Assembly (NCBI GenBank): GCA_003062205.1
Contig: PQCP01000100.1
Coordinates: 1 to 64,000 of the forward strand
DNA from: Candidatus Sedimenticola endophacoides
Lineage (GTDB): Bacteria; Pseudomonadota; Gammaproteobacteria; Chromatiales; Chromatiaceae
DNA: 64,000 bases
Reading direction: 5' to 3'
Shown here one piece after another: positions 37,445 to 46,906 of this stretch. A model generated the notes under the pieces. The model did not search any database. It saw only the letters and a program-made list of their open reading frames with translations, and was not told where the DNA came from. Every line of letters starts with the position of its first letter. Positions within the stretch are counted from its first letter, which is position 1. The translations under genes and the position numbers were made by a program.

Positions 37445-38635
37445 ATGTCTAAAGCAAAATTCGAACGCACAAAACCGCATGTGAACGTGGGCACCATCGG
37501 TCACGTTGACCATGGCAAGACCACCCTGACCGCGGCGATCACCAAGGTGATGGCTGAGGCCCGCGGCGGTGAATTCAAGGACTACGCCGATATCGACAAC
37601 GCCCCTGAAGAGCGTGAGCGCGGTATCACCATCGCCACCGCGCACGTGGAGTACGAGTCCGACACCCGCCACTACGCGCACGTCGACTGCCCTGGACACG
37701 CCGATTATGTGAAGAACATGATCACCGGCGCGGCGCAGATGGACGGAGCGGTCCTGGTGGTCTCCGCGGCGGACGGTCCGATGCCCCAGACCCGTGAGCA
37801 CATCCTGCTCTCCCGTCAGGTTGGTGTGCCCTACATTCTGGTGTACATGAACAAGGCGGACATGGTCGATGACGAGGAGCTGCTGGAGCTGGTGGAGATG
37901 GAAGTGCGCGAGCTTCTGGACCAGTACGAGTTCCCCGGAGACGACACCCCGATCGTGGTAGGTTCCGCGCTGAAGGCGCTCGAAGGGGACACCTCGGATA
38001 TCGGTGCGCCGTCGATCATCAAGCTGGTGGAGGCGATGGATGCCTACATTCCCACCCCGGAGCGTGACACCGACAAGCCGTTCCTGATGCCGATCGAGGA
38101 TGTGTTCTCGATCTCCGGTCGCGGCACGGTGGTGACCGGTCGCGTGGAGCGCGGCGTGGTGAAGGTGGGTGAGGAGATCGAGATTGTGGGTATCCGCGAT
38201 ACCCAGAAGACCACCTGTACCGGCGTTGAGATGTTCCGCAAGCTGCTGGATCAGGGGCAGGCGGGCGACAACGTGGGCGTGCTGCTGCGCGGCACCAAGC
38301 GTGACGATGTGGAGCGCGGCCAGGTGCTGGCGCGTCCCGGCACCATCACCCCGCACACCCATTTTGAGTGTGAGGTGTATGTGCTGAGCAAGGATGAGGG
38401 TGGTCGTCACACGCCGTTTTTCAACGGTTACCGTCCGCAGTTTTACTTCCGTACCACCGACGTGACCGGAGCCTGCGACCTTCCCGAGGGTATAGAGATG
38501 GTGATGCCGGGTGACAACGTGAAGATGACCGTCAAGCTGATCGCGCCCATCGCCATGGAAGAGGGACTGCGTTTCGCTATCCGCGAAGGTGGCCGCACCG
38601 TCGGCGCCGGCGTTGTATCCAAGATCATCGAGTAA
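37445..38635 (+). CDS. tuf: Elongation factor Tu, first copy
   Basis: A 396-residue GTPase that brings aminoacyl-tRNA to the ribosome. GHVDHGKTT (P-loop), [12 protein letters not shown] (G3) and NKADMVDD (G4) are present. The protein is identical to the second copy at 54507. The DNA differs only at the start codon (ATG here, GTG there) and a few third positions near both ends. Transcribed from the tRNA promoter at 36691. Confidence 0.98.
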   Translation: MSKAKFERTKPHVNVGTIGHVDHGKTTLTAAITKVMAEARGGEFKDYADIDNAPEERERGITIATAHVEYESDTRHYAHVDCPGHADYVKNMITGAAQMDGAVLVVSAADGPMPQTREHILLSRQVGVPYILVYMNKADMVDDEELLELVEMEVRELLDQYEFPGDDTPIVVGSALKALEGDTSDIGAPSIIKLVEAMDAYIPTPERDTDKPFLMPIEDVFSISGRGTVVTGRVERGVVKVGEEIEIVGIRDTQKTTCTGVEMFRKLLDQGQAGDNVGVLLRGTKRDDVERGQVLARPGTITPHTHFECEVYVLSKDEGGRHTPFFNGYRPQFYFRTTDVTGACDLPEGIEMVMPGDNVKMTVKLIAPIAMEEGLRFAIREGGRTVGAGVVSKIIE

Positions 38636-38660
38636 GCATCAGGCTTGCCGATTTACGGCT

Positions 38661-38689
38661 ACGGGTCAGCCCGCCGGGGGCTGACCCGT
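38661..38689 (+). terminator. 12-bp perfect hairpin after tuf
   Basis: ACGGGTCAGCCC / GGGCTGACCCGT with loop GCCGG and no U-run. It lies between tuf and tRNA-Trp and may be an RNA processing or partial termination site. Confidence 0.5.
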
Positions 38690-38725
38690 TGTCGGCTGAT
38701 CCGTCCAGGGTCACGCAAACTGTTT

Positions 38726-38801
38726 AGGCCAGTAGCTCAATTGGTAGAGCAGCGGTCTCCAAAACCGCAGGTTGGGGGTTCGAGTCCCTCCTGGCCTGCC
38801 A
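38726..38801 (+). tRNA. tRNA-Trp (anticodon CCA)
   Basis: Acceptor AGGCCAG/CTGGCCT, anticodon stem GCGGT/ACCGC with loop CTCCAAA, T-arm GGGGGTTCGAGTCCCTC, CCA encoded. Sits between tuf and secE as in many bacteria. Confidence 0.97.
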
Positions 38802-38825
38802 TTATTTACCGTCATCGGTTGACGT

Positions 38826-39203
38826 GTGGCAGGAATGAACGCAAACGCTGAAGTGGAGAGTTCCACGGTCGATACATTGAAGTTACTGCTGGCGGTGCTG
38901 CTGCTGGTGGGTGGCATCGGTGTGTTCTACTACATGGAAGAGCAGTCCCTTCTGCTGCGGGTCCTCGGATTGCTGGCCATTGCTGGCGCTGCGGTGGCGG
39001 TCGCGCTGCAGTCGGTTCCGGGGCGCGCGGTCTGGGAGTTCGCGACAGCAGCGCGCACCGAGGTGCGCAAGGTGGTGTGGCCGAGTCGTCAGGAGACGAT
39101 CCAGACCACGCTGATCGTGTTCGCCATGGTACTGCTGATGGGGCTGGTCCTCTGGCTCTTCGATATGGTCTTGATGGCCATCGTGCGCGCAGTAACCGGC
39201 TAG
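38826..39203 (+). CDS. secE: Preprotein translocase subunit SecE
   Basis: A 125-residue three-helix form, as in E. coli, and part of SecYEG. Membrane segments lie at about 18-38, 45-62 and 95-120. The conserved amphipathic helix reads EVRKVVWPSRQETIQTT. GTG 38826 is given; ATG 38835 (MNANAEVE) is an equal alternative. Followed after 11 bases by nusG. Confidence 0.95.
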   Translation: MAGMNANAEVESSTVDTLKLLLAVLLLVGGIGVFYYMEEQSLLLRVLGLLAIAGAAVAVALQSVPGRAVWEFATAARTEVRKVVWPSRQETIQTTLIVFAMVLLMGLVLWLFDMVLMAIVRAVTG

Positions 39204-39214
39204 GGGGTAGGTGA

Positions 39215-39748
39215 ATGGCTATGCGTTGGTACGTGGTGCACGCCTTTTCCGGCTTCGAGGCGCAGGTCAAGCGTTCGTTGCTGGAGCGTGTTAAGCGCTA
39301 CGGAAAGGAAGATCTCTTCGGTGAGATCCTGGTTCCCACCGAAGAGGTGGTTGAGATGCGCGGCGGTCAGCAGCGCAAGAGCGAGCGCAAGTTTTTCCCC
39401 GGTTATGTCCTGGTGCAGATGGAGATGACGGATGAGACCTGGCACCTGGTCAAGGATGTGCCCAAGGTGATGGGCTTCATTGGGGGCACCGGCGACAAAC
39501 CGGCGCCGATCAGTGATCGGGAGGCCGACGCGATCCTGCAGCGCGTGCAGGAGGGTGTCGAGAAGCCGCGTCCCAAGGTCCTGTTCGAGCCGGGCGAGGT
39601 GGTCCGGGTCATCGATGGGCCGTTCAACGATTTTAACGGTGTGGTCGAGGATGTCGACTACGACAAGAGCCGTCTCAAGGTCTCGGTACTGATCTTTGGG
39701 CGTTCGACCCCGGTCGATCTTGAGTTCGGCCAAGTAGAGAAGGGTTGA
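39215..39748 (+). CDS. nusG: Transcription termination/antitermination factor NusG
   Basis: A 177-residue protein. The NGN domain ([25 protein letters not shown]) binds RNA polymerase. The C-terminal KOW domain ([20 protein letters not shown]) contacts Rho or ribosomal protein S10. Normal length. A second ATG six bases in is an alternative start. Confidence 0.97.
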   Translation: MAMRWYVVHAFSGFEAQVKRSLLERVKRYGKEDLFGEILVPTEEVVEMRGGQQRKSERKFFPGYVLVQMEMTDETWHLVKDVPKVMGFIGGTGDKPAPISDREADAILQRVQEGVEKPRPKVLFEPGEVVRVIDGPFNDFNGVVEDVDYDKSRLKVSVLIFGRSTPVDLEFGQVEKG

Positions 39749-39765
39749 ACGCGGGTTGGTCCAGA

Positions 39766-39795
39766 GGTTTCCGGTGCTCTTGCCGGAGGCCTTTT
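39766..39795 (+). terminator. Hairpin with U-run after nusG
   Basis: Nine-pair stem GGTTTCCGG/CCGGAGGCC (two G-U pairs), followed by TTTT. Probably partial termination before rplK. Confidence 0.6.
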
Positions 39796-39846
39796 CGTGT
39801 TTGGGTTTTTCGGGTAGGCGAAATTTCCCCGGAAGCTTTGGGTTGA

Positions 39847-39949
39847 CGAATCGAACGCGCCGCCATGGATGGCGGGGCAGGAACCAGGCCACATGGATGT
39901 GTAGCCGCTGAACCGTCGGGGAGCCGAGAGGCGTTTGAACCCGATCAGG
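39847..39949 (+). repeat. 103-bp direct repeat in the rplK leader, copy 1
   Basis: Identical to 39985-40087. It contains hairpins CCGCCAT/ATGGCGG and CACAT/ATGTG, then CCGTCGGGGAGCCGAGAGG, which resembles the L1-binding leader of gammaproteobacterial rplKA messages (from memory). Confidence 0.92.
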
Positions 39950-39960
39950 GTGAGATCGAC

Positions 39961-39981
39961 CGTTCGTCCAGTGGACGAACG
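39961..39981. repeat. Palindrome between the two rplK-leader repeats
   Basis: CGTTCGTCC/GGACGAACG with loop AGT, preceded by a small CGATC/GATCG hairpin (39942-39958). Same layout as at the tRNA loci: duplicated flank, palindrome, duplicated flank. Confidence 0.8.
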
Positions 39982-39984
39982 CAG

Positions 39985-40087
39985 CGAATCGAACGCGCCG
40001 CCATGGATGGCGGGGCAGGAACCAGGCCACATGGATGTGTAGCCGCTGAACCGTCGGGGAGCCGAGAGGCGTTTGAACCCGATCAGG
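39985..40087 (+). promoter_or_regulatory. 103-bp repeat, copy 2: rplK leader, probable L1 operator
   Basis: This copy abuts the rplK ribosome-binding site (AGGAG begins at its last bases). In E. coli, L1 represses rplKA translation by binding this leader. The GGGGAGCCGAGAGGCG stretch with following GAACCC is the likely site. Copy 1 would add a second site upstream in the same mRNA. Confidence 0.45.
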
Positions 40088-40098
40088 AGTAGATAGCC

Positions 40099-40530
40099 AT
40101 GGCTAAGAAAATCGAGGCTTATATCAAGCTTCAGGTGCCTGCCGGTCAGGCCAATCCGAGTCCGCCGGTGGGACCCGCGCTGGGTCAGCGCGGCGTCAAC
40201 ATCATGGAGTTCTGCAAGGCGTTCAACGCCAAGACCCAGGGTATTGAGCAGGGTTTGCCGACTCCCGTGGTGATCACCGTCTACAGTGATCGCAGTTTTA
40301 CCTTTATCACCAAGACGCCTCCGGCGTCGGTGCTGCTGCGCAAGGCAGCCGGTGTTCCCAAGGGTTCCGGCACACCCAACAAGGTGAAGGTCGGCAAGGT
40401 AACCCGCGAACAGCTGGAAGAGATCGCCAAGACCAAAGAGCCCGATCTGACCGCGTCGGATATGGAGGCGGCGGTGAACACCATCGCCGGTACCGCGCGT
40501 TCCATGGGTCTTGATGTGGAGGGGTTGTAA
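40099..40530 (+). CDS. rplK: 50S ribosomal protein L11
   Basis: A 143-residue protein of the GTPase-associated centre. The N-terminal lysines ([15 protein letters not shown]) are PrmA substrates, and [13 protein letters not shown] is the proline hinge region. The C-terminal 23S-binding domain ends [12 protein letters not shown]. It is followed after three bases by rplA. Confidence 0.98.
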   Translation: MAKKIEAYIKLQVPAGQANPSPPVGPALGQRGVNIMEFCKAFNAKTQGIEQGLPTPVVITVYSDRSFTFITKTPPASVLLRKAAGVPKGSGTPNKVKVGKVTREQLEEIAKTKEPDLTASDMEAAVNTIAGTARSMGLDVEGL

Positions 40531-40533
40531 GTC

Positions 40534-41232
40534 ATGGCTAAGTTGAGCAAGCGCGCGCGCGCGATTAGGGAGAAGGTCGAGGCAGGCAGGCAGTATGCAG
40601 TGGAAGATGCCTTTGCACTGCTGAAGGATATCTCCAGCGTCAAATTTGCGGAGTCCGTGGACGTGGCCGTCAATCTGGGCGTCGACCCGCGTAAGTCCGA
40701 TCAGGTGGTGCGTGGCTCCACCGTGCTGCCCAATGGTACCGGCAAGACCGTGCGGGTGGCCGTGTTCGCTCAGGGCGCCAACGCCGAGGCGGCGACCGAG
40801 GCGGGTGCCGATATCGTCGGTTTCGATGATCTCGCGGCCGACATCAAGGCGGGCAAGATGGACTTCGATGTAGTCATTGCCACCCCCGATGCGATGCGGG
40901 TGGTCGGCCAGCTGGGTCAGATCCTGGGTCCGCGCGGCCTGATGCCCAATCCCAAGGTGGGCACAGTGACCCCGAACGTGAGCGAGGCGGTTAAGAATGC
41001 GAAGGCAGGCCAGGTGCGCTACCGGACCGACAAGGCCGGTATCATTCACTGCCCTATCGGCAAGGTGGATTTCGATCCCGCTGCCCTGAAACAGAACCTT
41101 GAGGCACTGCTGAATGACCTGAAGAAGGCCAAGCCGAGTGCCGCAAAGGGTGTCTATATGAAGAAGGTTACCGTCTCCTCGACCATGGGTCCTGGGCTTG
41201 CGGTCGACCAGTCCACACTGGACGTCAAGTGA
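40534..41232 (+). CDS. rplA: 50S ribosomal protein L1
   Basis: A 232-residue two-domain protein of the mobile L1 stalk that helps release E-site tRNA. It is also the likely translational repressor of rpl[18 protein letters not shown] is the signature. Full length. Confidence 0.98.
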   Translation: MAKLSKRARAIREKVEAGRQYAVEDAFALLKDISSVKFAESVDVAVNLGVDPRKSDQVVRGSTVLPNGTGKTVRVAVFAQGANAEAATEAGADIVGFDDLAADIKAGKMDFDVVIATPDAMRVVGQLGQILGPRGLMPNPKVGTVTPNVSEAVKNAKAGQVRYRTDKAGIIHCPIGKVDFDPAALKQNLEALLNDLKKAKPSAAKGVYMKKVTVSSTMGPGLAVDQSTLDVK

Positions 41233-41480
41233 GATTCGCCGGCCGCTTGCAGGAGCGGTCGGTAACAAAGGCTTTGGAGCTCCCGGTGCCTGTTTGGACC
41301 GGCTGCTGTCAAAGACCGTGGGTGCACAGGGTCTGTTGTGCTTAATCACGCCCACGCAGACGGCGCTCCGTAATCAGTTTTCTGAAAACGGTGCACGTTG
41401 AAAGAGCGGTGACCCATCCGCTGGGTTGCCAGATGTGAACTGGGAGCGGGATATCGCTCCTTATTGTCAGGAGGTGACGC
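41233..41480 (+). promoter_or_regulatory. rplJ leader, probable L10(L12)4 autoregulatory site
   Basis: A 248-base untranslated gap before rplJ. The last ~80 bases (41400-41475) contain paired segments, including GGAGCGGGATATCGCTCC just before the ribosome-binding site AGGAGGTG. Position fits the L10 leader known in gammaproteobacteria. No terminator with a U-run is seen. Confidence 0.5.
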
Positions 41481-42008
41481 GTGCCACTCAATCTTGAGCA
41501 GAAAAAAACTGTCGTCGCCGAAGTATCTGAGGTTGCAAGCAGCGCCTATTCCGCTGTGGCCGCCGAGTACAATGGTCTGTCCGTCGAACAGATGACCCAG
41601 TTGCGCGTCAAGGCGCGTGAGTCCGGGGTCTATCTGCGCGTGGTCAAAAATACATTGGCTCGCCGTGCAGTGGAGGGGACCGATTTCGAGTGCATGAAGG
41701 ATGGGTTGACGGGTCCGCTCGTACTCGCCTTTTCGCAAGAGGATCCCGGTTGTGCTGCGCGTGTGATCAAGGACTTTGCCAAGACTAATGACAAACTGGT
41801 TGTCAAACTGGTGTCGATCGGCGGCAGGATGCTCGATGCTTCCGAGCTCGAAACGCTGGCCAAGATGCCGACATACGACCAGGCGATCAGCATGCTGATG
41901 GCTGTCATGAAAGCTCCGGTGGAGAAACTTGCTCGCACCGTCAACGAGGTGCCCGGCAAGCTGGTTCGTACCGTCGCGGCGATTCGCGACGCGAAAGAAG
42001 CGGCTTAA
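41481..42008 (+). CDS. rplJ: 50S ribosomal protein L10
   Basis: A 175-residue stalk base protein. PLNLEQKKTVVAEV at the N-terminus binds 23S rRNA, and the C-terminal helix carries the L7/L12 dimers. The GTG start is preceded by AGGAGGTG. Followed by rplL after 54 bases. Confidence 0.97.
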   Translation: MPLNLEQKKTVVAEVSEVASSAYSAVAAEYNGLSVEQMTQLRVKARESGVYLRVVKNTLARRAVEGTDFECMKDGLTGPLVLAFSQEDPGCAARVIKDFAKTNDKLVVKLVSIGGRMLDASELETLAKMPTYDQAISMLMAVMKAPVEKLARTVNEVPGKLVRTVAAIRDAKEAA

Positions 42009-42062
42009 TCGCTATCAATTTTTACACACGTAATGTGTTAACCGTTTATTAGGAGTTTTAAA

Positions 42063-42440
42063 ATGGCCGTTTCCAAAGACGACATTCTTGAATCCATCGC
42101 CAACATGACCGTAATGGAGGTCGTTGAGCTGATCGAGGCTATGGAAGAAAAATTCGGCGTGACCGCCGCTGCCGCGGTAGCCGCCGCTCCCGCCGCCGGC
42201 GGTGATGGTGGTGCCGCCGCCGAGGAGCAGACCGAGTTTGACGTGGTCATGACCTCTTTCGGCGCCAACAAGGTGGCCGTGATCAAGGCCGTGCGCGGTG
42301 TGACCGGTCTGGGTCTGAAGGAGGCCAAGGAGGCCGTGGAAGGTGCGCCTACCACCCTGAAGGAAGGCGTGTCCAAGGAAGAAGCCGAGGATGTCAAGAA
42401 GCAGCTGGAAGAAGCTGGCGCTACTGTCGAAGTCAAGTAA
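42063..42440 (+). CDS. rplL: 50S ribosomal protein L7/L12
   Basis: A 125-residue stalk protein that recruits translational GTPases. The N-terminal dimer domain (1-~33) is followed by an Ala/Gly hinge ([15 protein letters not shown]) and the C-terminal domain ([18 protein letters not shown]). Start ATG with TAGGAG upstream. Confidence 0.98.
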   Translation: MAVSKDDILESIANMTVMEVVELIEAMEEKFGVTAAAAVAAAPAAGGDGGAAAEEQTEFDVVMTSFGANKVAVIKAVRGVTGLGLKEAKEAVEGAPTTLKEGVSKEEAEDVKKQLEEAGATVEVK

Positions 42441-42484
42441 TCAAGCTTGGCTCTGAACGTAGGCAATCCCTAGTGGCTGGGGCT

Positions 42485-42510
42485 GGCGGCGATTTTCGCC
42501 GCCGGCCTTT
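42485..42510 (+). terminator. rplL-rpoB attenuator hairpin
   Basis: Perfect 8-bp stem GGCGGCGA/TCGCCGCC with a TTT loop (42485-42503), followed by GGCCTTTT. It is the expected partial terminator that sets the ratio of ribosomal proteins to RNA polymerase. Confidence 0.7.
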
Positions 42511-42761
42511 TGCCGCTTGTGAGGGCGGAGAGTCCAAGGCTCCGTCAGGCCGCGGCAGGCGGTCAGCAAAGTCCGGCCGTGGCCGGCAGGGAGCATGCAC
42601 AGCGGATGTGTTTTTACGAAATGCATATGCCTGATGCGGATGTCGGGCAGGAATATAGCAACAGGGATGTGATCCGGCAGGGAACGGCCGGGCCTACGCA
42701 CAATGTTGGAAGATCCCCGTGGGGTCTTAATGTAACGCCTTAGAAATCGAGGGACGGCAAG
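42511..42761 (+). other. rpoB leader
   Basis: The remaining 251 bases before rpoB hold no gene. Pairable GC-rich runs occur at 42545-42595 (GGCCGCGGCAGGCGG region). An RNase III site is known here in E. coli but cannot be confirmed by eye. Confidence 0.4.
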
Positions 42762-45700
42762 ATGGCCTATTCTTTCACCGAGAAAAAGCGTATCCGCAAG
42801 GATTTCGGAAAACGTCCGAGTATCCTTGAGGTGCCTTTTTTGCTGGCGACTCAAATTGACTCCTACCGCAGTTTTCTCCAGTCGGGGGTGGCTGCCGAAG
42901 ACCGAGCGGATGTGGGCCTCAACGCCGCGTTCAAGTCGGTATTTCCCATCGAAAGCTACTCCGGCAACGCCGTGCTCGAATATGTGAGCTATCGGCTGGG
43001 TGAACCGACCTTCGATGTGCGCGAGTGCCAGTTGCGCGGCGCCACATACGCCGCGCCCCTGCGGGTGCTGGTGCGTCTGGTGATCTATGACAAGGACGCC
43101 CCCTCCGGCACCAAGGCGGTCAAGGATATCCGGGAGCAGGAAGTCTACATGGGCGAGTTGCCGCTGATGACCGAAAACGGCACCTTCGTGATCAATGGTA
43201 CCGAGCGGGTCATCGTGTCCCAGCTCCACCGCTCGCCGGGTGTTTTCTTCGATCATGACAAAGGCAAGACCCACAGCTCCGGAAAGCTGCTGTTCTCGGC
43301 CCGGGTGATTCCCTATCGTGGCTCCTGGCTGGATTTCGAGTTCGATCCCAAGGATTGCGTGTTCGTGCGCATCGACCGCCGCCGCAAACTTCCGGCGACG
43401 ATTCTTTTGCGTGCCCTCGGATACGACGCAGAGCAGATTCTTGAGATGTTTTTCGAGACCGACAGCTTCTCTCTGACCAAGAAGGGCGCCAAGCTGGCGT
43501 TGGTGCCCGAGCGGCTGCGCGGAGACACCGCCACGTTCGACATCAAGGTCAAGAGTGAGGTGCTGGTGGAGACCGGACGGCGTATCACCCAGCGCCATAT
43601 CCGGGAGTTGGAGAAAGCGGGCGTGAAGTCCCTGGAGGTGCCCTATGACTACCTCCATGGCAAGTTGCTCGCGACCAACCTTGTCGATACCGAGACCGGT
43701 GAGCTGATCGCCAGTGCCAACGATGAGATTACCGAAGAGTTGCTGGAGATGATCATCGACAAGGGAATCAAGAAGATTGATACCCTGTTTACCAACGATC
43801 TGGATCACGGCCCTTATGTCGCGCACACCCTGCGCATCGATCCGGCCAAGTCCCAGCTGGAGGCGCAGGTCGAGATTTACCGCATGATGCGTCCAGGTGA
43901 GCCACCCACCAAGGAGGCCGCGCAGAACCTGTTCAACGGGCTGTTTTTTACCGACGACCGCTATGACCTCTCCGCAGTCGGACGGATGAAATTCAACAAG
44001 CGCCTGGGGCGTGAGGAGGTCACCGGCGAGGGCACCCTCTCCAATGATGACATCATCGACGTGCTCAAGGAGTTGATCAATATTCGCAACGGCATCGGCG
44101 TGGTGGACGATATCGACCACCTCGGAAACCGGCGTATCCGCTGTGTCGGTGAGATGGCGGAGAATCAGTTCCGCGTGGGACTGGTCCGTGTCGAGCGTGC
44201 CGTCAAGGAACGCCTGACCCTGGCCGAGTCCGAGGGTCTGATGCCCCAGGAGATGATCAATGCCAAGCCGGTGTCGGCCGCGATCAAGGAGTTTTTCGGC
44301 TCATCTCAGCTCTCCCAGTTCATGGACCAGAACAACCCCCTCTCCGAGGTGACCCACAAGCGCCGTGTCTCGGCCCTCGGCCCAGGCGGCCTGGCCCGCG
44401 AGCGGGCTGGTTTCGAGGTGCGCGACGTGCACCCCACCCATTATGGCCGGGTATGCCCGATCGAGACCCCGGAGGGACCGAACATCGGTCTGATCAACTC
44501 CCTGTCGGTGTATGCGCGTACCAACGAGTACGGATTTCTCGAAACTCCCTACCGGGTGGTGCGAGACGCCAAGGTGACCGATGAGATTCATTACCTCTCC
44601 GCCATCGAGGAGGGGCGCTTCGTGATCGCCCAGGCGAATACCACGCTGGATGGCGAAGGCCGCCTGACCGATGCGCTGATTTCATCGCGGCATCTGAACG
44701 AATTCACCCTCTCCACACCGGACAAGGTGCAGTACATGGACGTCTCGCCCAAGCAGATCGTCTCCGTGGCGGCGTCGATTATTCCGTTCCTTGAGCACGA
44801 CGACGCCAACCGCGCGCTGATGGGCTCCAACATGCAGCGCCAGGCGGTACCGACGCTGCGCGCAGACAAGCCGCTGGTCGGTACCGGCATGGAGCGGGCG
44901 GTGGCCACCGATTCGGGTGTCACCGTGGTGGCGCGCCGTGGCGGCGAGATCGAGTCGGTCGACGCAGCGCGCATCGTGGTGCGGGTCAACGATGACGAGA
45001 CCGAGGCCGGTGAGTCCGGCGTGGATATCTACAACCTGATTAAATACACTCGCTCGAATCAGAACACCTGCATCAATCAGCGGCCGCTGGTGATGCCCGG
45101 CGACCGGGTGTCACGTGGTGATGTGATGGCCGACGGTCCCTCGACCGACATGGGCGAGCTGGCGCTTGGGCAGAACATGCGGATCGCCTTCATGCCCTGG
45201 AACGGATACAACTTCGAGGACTCGATCCTGGTCTCCGAGCGGGTGGTGAAGGAAGATCGCTTTACCACCATCCACATCGAAGAGATGACCTGCATGGCGC
45301 GAGATACCAAGCTCGGGCCAGAAGAGATCACCGGCGATATCCCCAATGTCGGCGAAGCGGCCCTGGCCAAGCTCGACGAGTCGGGTATCGTCTATATCGG
45401 CGCGGAGGTGAAGGAGGGCGACATCCTGGTGGGTAAGGTCACCCCCAAGGGGGAGACCCAGTTGACCCCCGAGGAGAAGCTGCTGCGCGCCATCTTCGGC
45501 GAGAAGGCGGCGGACGTGAAGGATACCTCTCTGCGCGTCTCCTCCGGCATGTCGGGGACCGTTATCGATGTGCAGGTATTCACCCGCGACGGGGTCGAAA
45601 AGGATGCCCGGGCGTTACAGATCGAAAATGCCGAGATGGAGCGCGTGAAGAAGGATCTTGATGATCAGCTGCGCATCATGGAGGACGATACTTTTGCCCG

Positions 45701-46838
45701 TGTCGAGAAGATGCTGCTGGGCAAGCTGGCCGATGGCGGCCCCAACCAGCTGAAGGCCGGGGCCAAGATCACCAAGGGTTATCTGGCCGAACTGGAGCGC
45801 GACAGGTGGCTGGAGATCCGCCTGCGCAACGAGGAGGCCGCGGCCCAGCTGGAGGCGATCGCCACCCAGATTGTGCAGCAGCGCGAGACCTTCCACGATA
45901 AATTCGAAGAGAAGAAGCGCAAGCTGACCACCGGCGACGATCTGGCGCCGGGCGTGTTGAAGATGGTGAAGGTCTACGTCGCGGTAAAACGGCGCATCCA
46001 GCCGGGCGACAAGATGGCCGGACGTCACGGAAACAAGGGTGTCATCTCGACCATCGTCCCGGTGGAGGACATGCCGTTCGACGAGCAGGGTGAGCCGGTG
46101 GATATCGTGCTCAATCCCCTGGGTGTACCCTCGCGCATGAACGTCGGGCAGGTTCTTGAGACGCATCTGGGATGGGCGGCGCGCGGTATCGGTGAAAAGA
46201 TCGGACGCATGCTTGAGGCCAAGACCAAGGCCGCGGAACTGCGGAAATTCCTGGACAAGGTGTACAACACCAGCGGCAAGCGGGAGGATCTCGACAGTCT
46301 GAACGATGAGGAGGTCGTTGAGCTGTGCGCCAATCTGGAGAAAGGTGTGCCCACCGCGACACCGGTGTTCGATGGCGCATCCGAGGATGAGATCAAGGCG
46401 ATGCTGCGTCTGGCGGATCTGCCGGAGAGCGGCCAGACCACGCTCTACGACGGGCGCACCGGCGAGGCGTTCGACCGCCCCGTGACCGTCGGCTACATGT
46501 ACATGCTCAAGCTCAACCACCTGGTCGATGACAAGATGCATGCCCGCTCCACCGGACCGTACAGCCTGGTGACCCAGCAGCCGCTGGGCGGAAAGGCGCA
46601 GTTTGGTGGCCAGCGCTTCGGTGAGATGGAGGTGTGGGCCCTTGAGGCGTACGGCGCCGCCTACACCCTGCAGGAGATGCTCACGGTGAAATCGGACGAT
46701 GTGACCGGGCGCACCCGCATGTACAAGAACATCGTTGACGGTGACCACCGCATGGAGGCCGGTATGCCCGAGTCCTTCAATGTGCTGGTCAAAGAGATCC
46801 GTTCGCTCGGCATCGATATTGAGTTGGATCGGGAATAG
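42762..46838 (+). CDS. rpoB: DNA-directed RNA polymerase subunit beta
   Basis: A 1358-residue catalytic subunit. [32 protein letters not shown] and [13 protein letters not shown] form the rifampicin pocket and show the sensitive-type sequence. [12 protein letters not shown] and the C-terminal [18 protein letters not shown] are conserved. Normal length (E. coli 1342), no break. Confidence 0.99.
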   Translation: MAYSFTEKKRIRKDFGKRPSILEVPFLLATQIDSYRSFLQSGVAAEDRADVGLNAAFKSVFPIESYSGNAVLEYVSYRLGEPTFDVRECQLRGATYAAPLRVLVRLVIYDKDAPSGTKAVKDIREQEVYMGELPLMTENGTFVINGTERVIVSQLHRSPGVFFDHDKGKTHSSGKLLFSARVIPYRGSWLDFEFDPKDCVFVRIDRRRKLPATILLRALGYDAEQILEMFFETDSFSLTKKGAKLALVPERLRGDTATFDIKVKSEVLVETGRRITQRHIRELEKAGVKSLEVPYDYLHGKLLATNLVDTETGELIASANDEITEELLEMIIDKGIKKIDTLFTNDLDHGPYVAHTLRIDPAKSQLEAQVEIYRMMRPGEPPTKEAAQNLFNGLFFTDDRYDLSAVGRMKFNKRLGREEVTGEGTLSNDDIIDVLKELINIRNGIGVVDDIDHLGNRRIRCVGEMAENQFRVGLVRVERAVKERLTLAESEGLMPQEMINAKPVSAAIKEFFGSSQLSQFMDQNNPLSEVTHKRRVSALGPGGLARERAGFEVRDVHPTHYGRVCPIETPEGPNIGLINSLSVYARTNEYGFLETPYRVVRDAKVTDEIHYLSAIEEGRFVIAQANTTLDGEGRLTDALISSRHLNEFTLSTPDKVQYMDVSPKQIVSVAASIIPFLEHDDANRALMGSNMQRQAVPTLRADKPLVGTGMERAVATDSGVTVVARRGGEIESVDAARIVVRVNDDETEAGESGVDIYNLIKYTRSNQNTCINQRPLVMPGDRVSRGDVMADGPSTDMGELALGQNMRIAFMPWNGYNFEDSILVSERVVKEDRFTTIHIEEMTCMARDTKLGPEEITGDIPNVGEAALAKLDESGIVYIGAEVKEGDILVGKVTPKGETQLTPEEKLLRAIFGEKAADVKDTSLRVSSGMSGTVIDVQVFTRDGVEKDARALQIENAEMERVKKDLDDQLRIMEDDTFARVEKMLLGKLADGGPNQLKAGAKITKGYLAELERDRWLEIRLRNEEAAAQLEAIATQIVQQRETFHDKFEEKKRKLTTGDDLAPGVLKMVKVYVAVKRRIQPGDKMAGRHGNKGVISTIVPVEDMPFDEQGEPVDIVLNPLGVPSRMNVGQVLETHLGWAARGIGEKIGRMLEAKTKAAELRKFLDKVYNTSGKREDLDSLNDEEVVELCANLEKGVPTATPVFDGASEDEIKAMLRLADLPESGQTTLYDGRTGEAFDRPVTVGYMYMLKLNHLVDDKMHARSTGPYSLVTQQPLGGKAQFGGQRFGEMEVWALEAYGAAYTLQEMLTVKSDDVTGRTRMYKNIVDGDHRMEAGMPESFNVLVKEIRSLGIDIELDRE

Positions 46839-46906
46839 GGGTCCGGTGACTATCCGGTATCCGAACCACGATTAAATCTGGACCCTGAAAAGCAGGAGAT
46901 ACGATC

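Noticed and set aside
37415..38410. 330-residue open frame antisense to the first tuf gene, repeated opposite the second
   Set aside because: A by-product of tuf codon usage; it recurs only because the tuf genes are identical.
38659..38700. Rho-independent terminator of tuf
   Set aside because: The hairpin is strong but lacks a U-run, so it is listed only as a possible processing or partial termination site.
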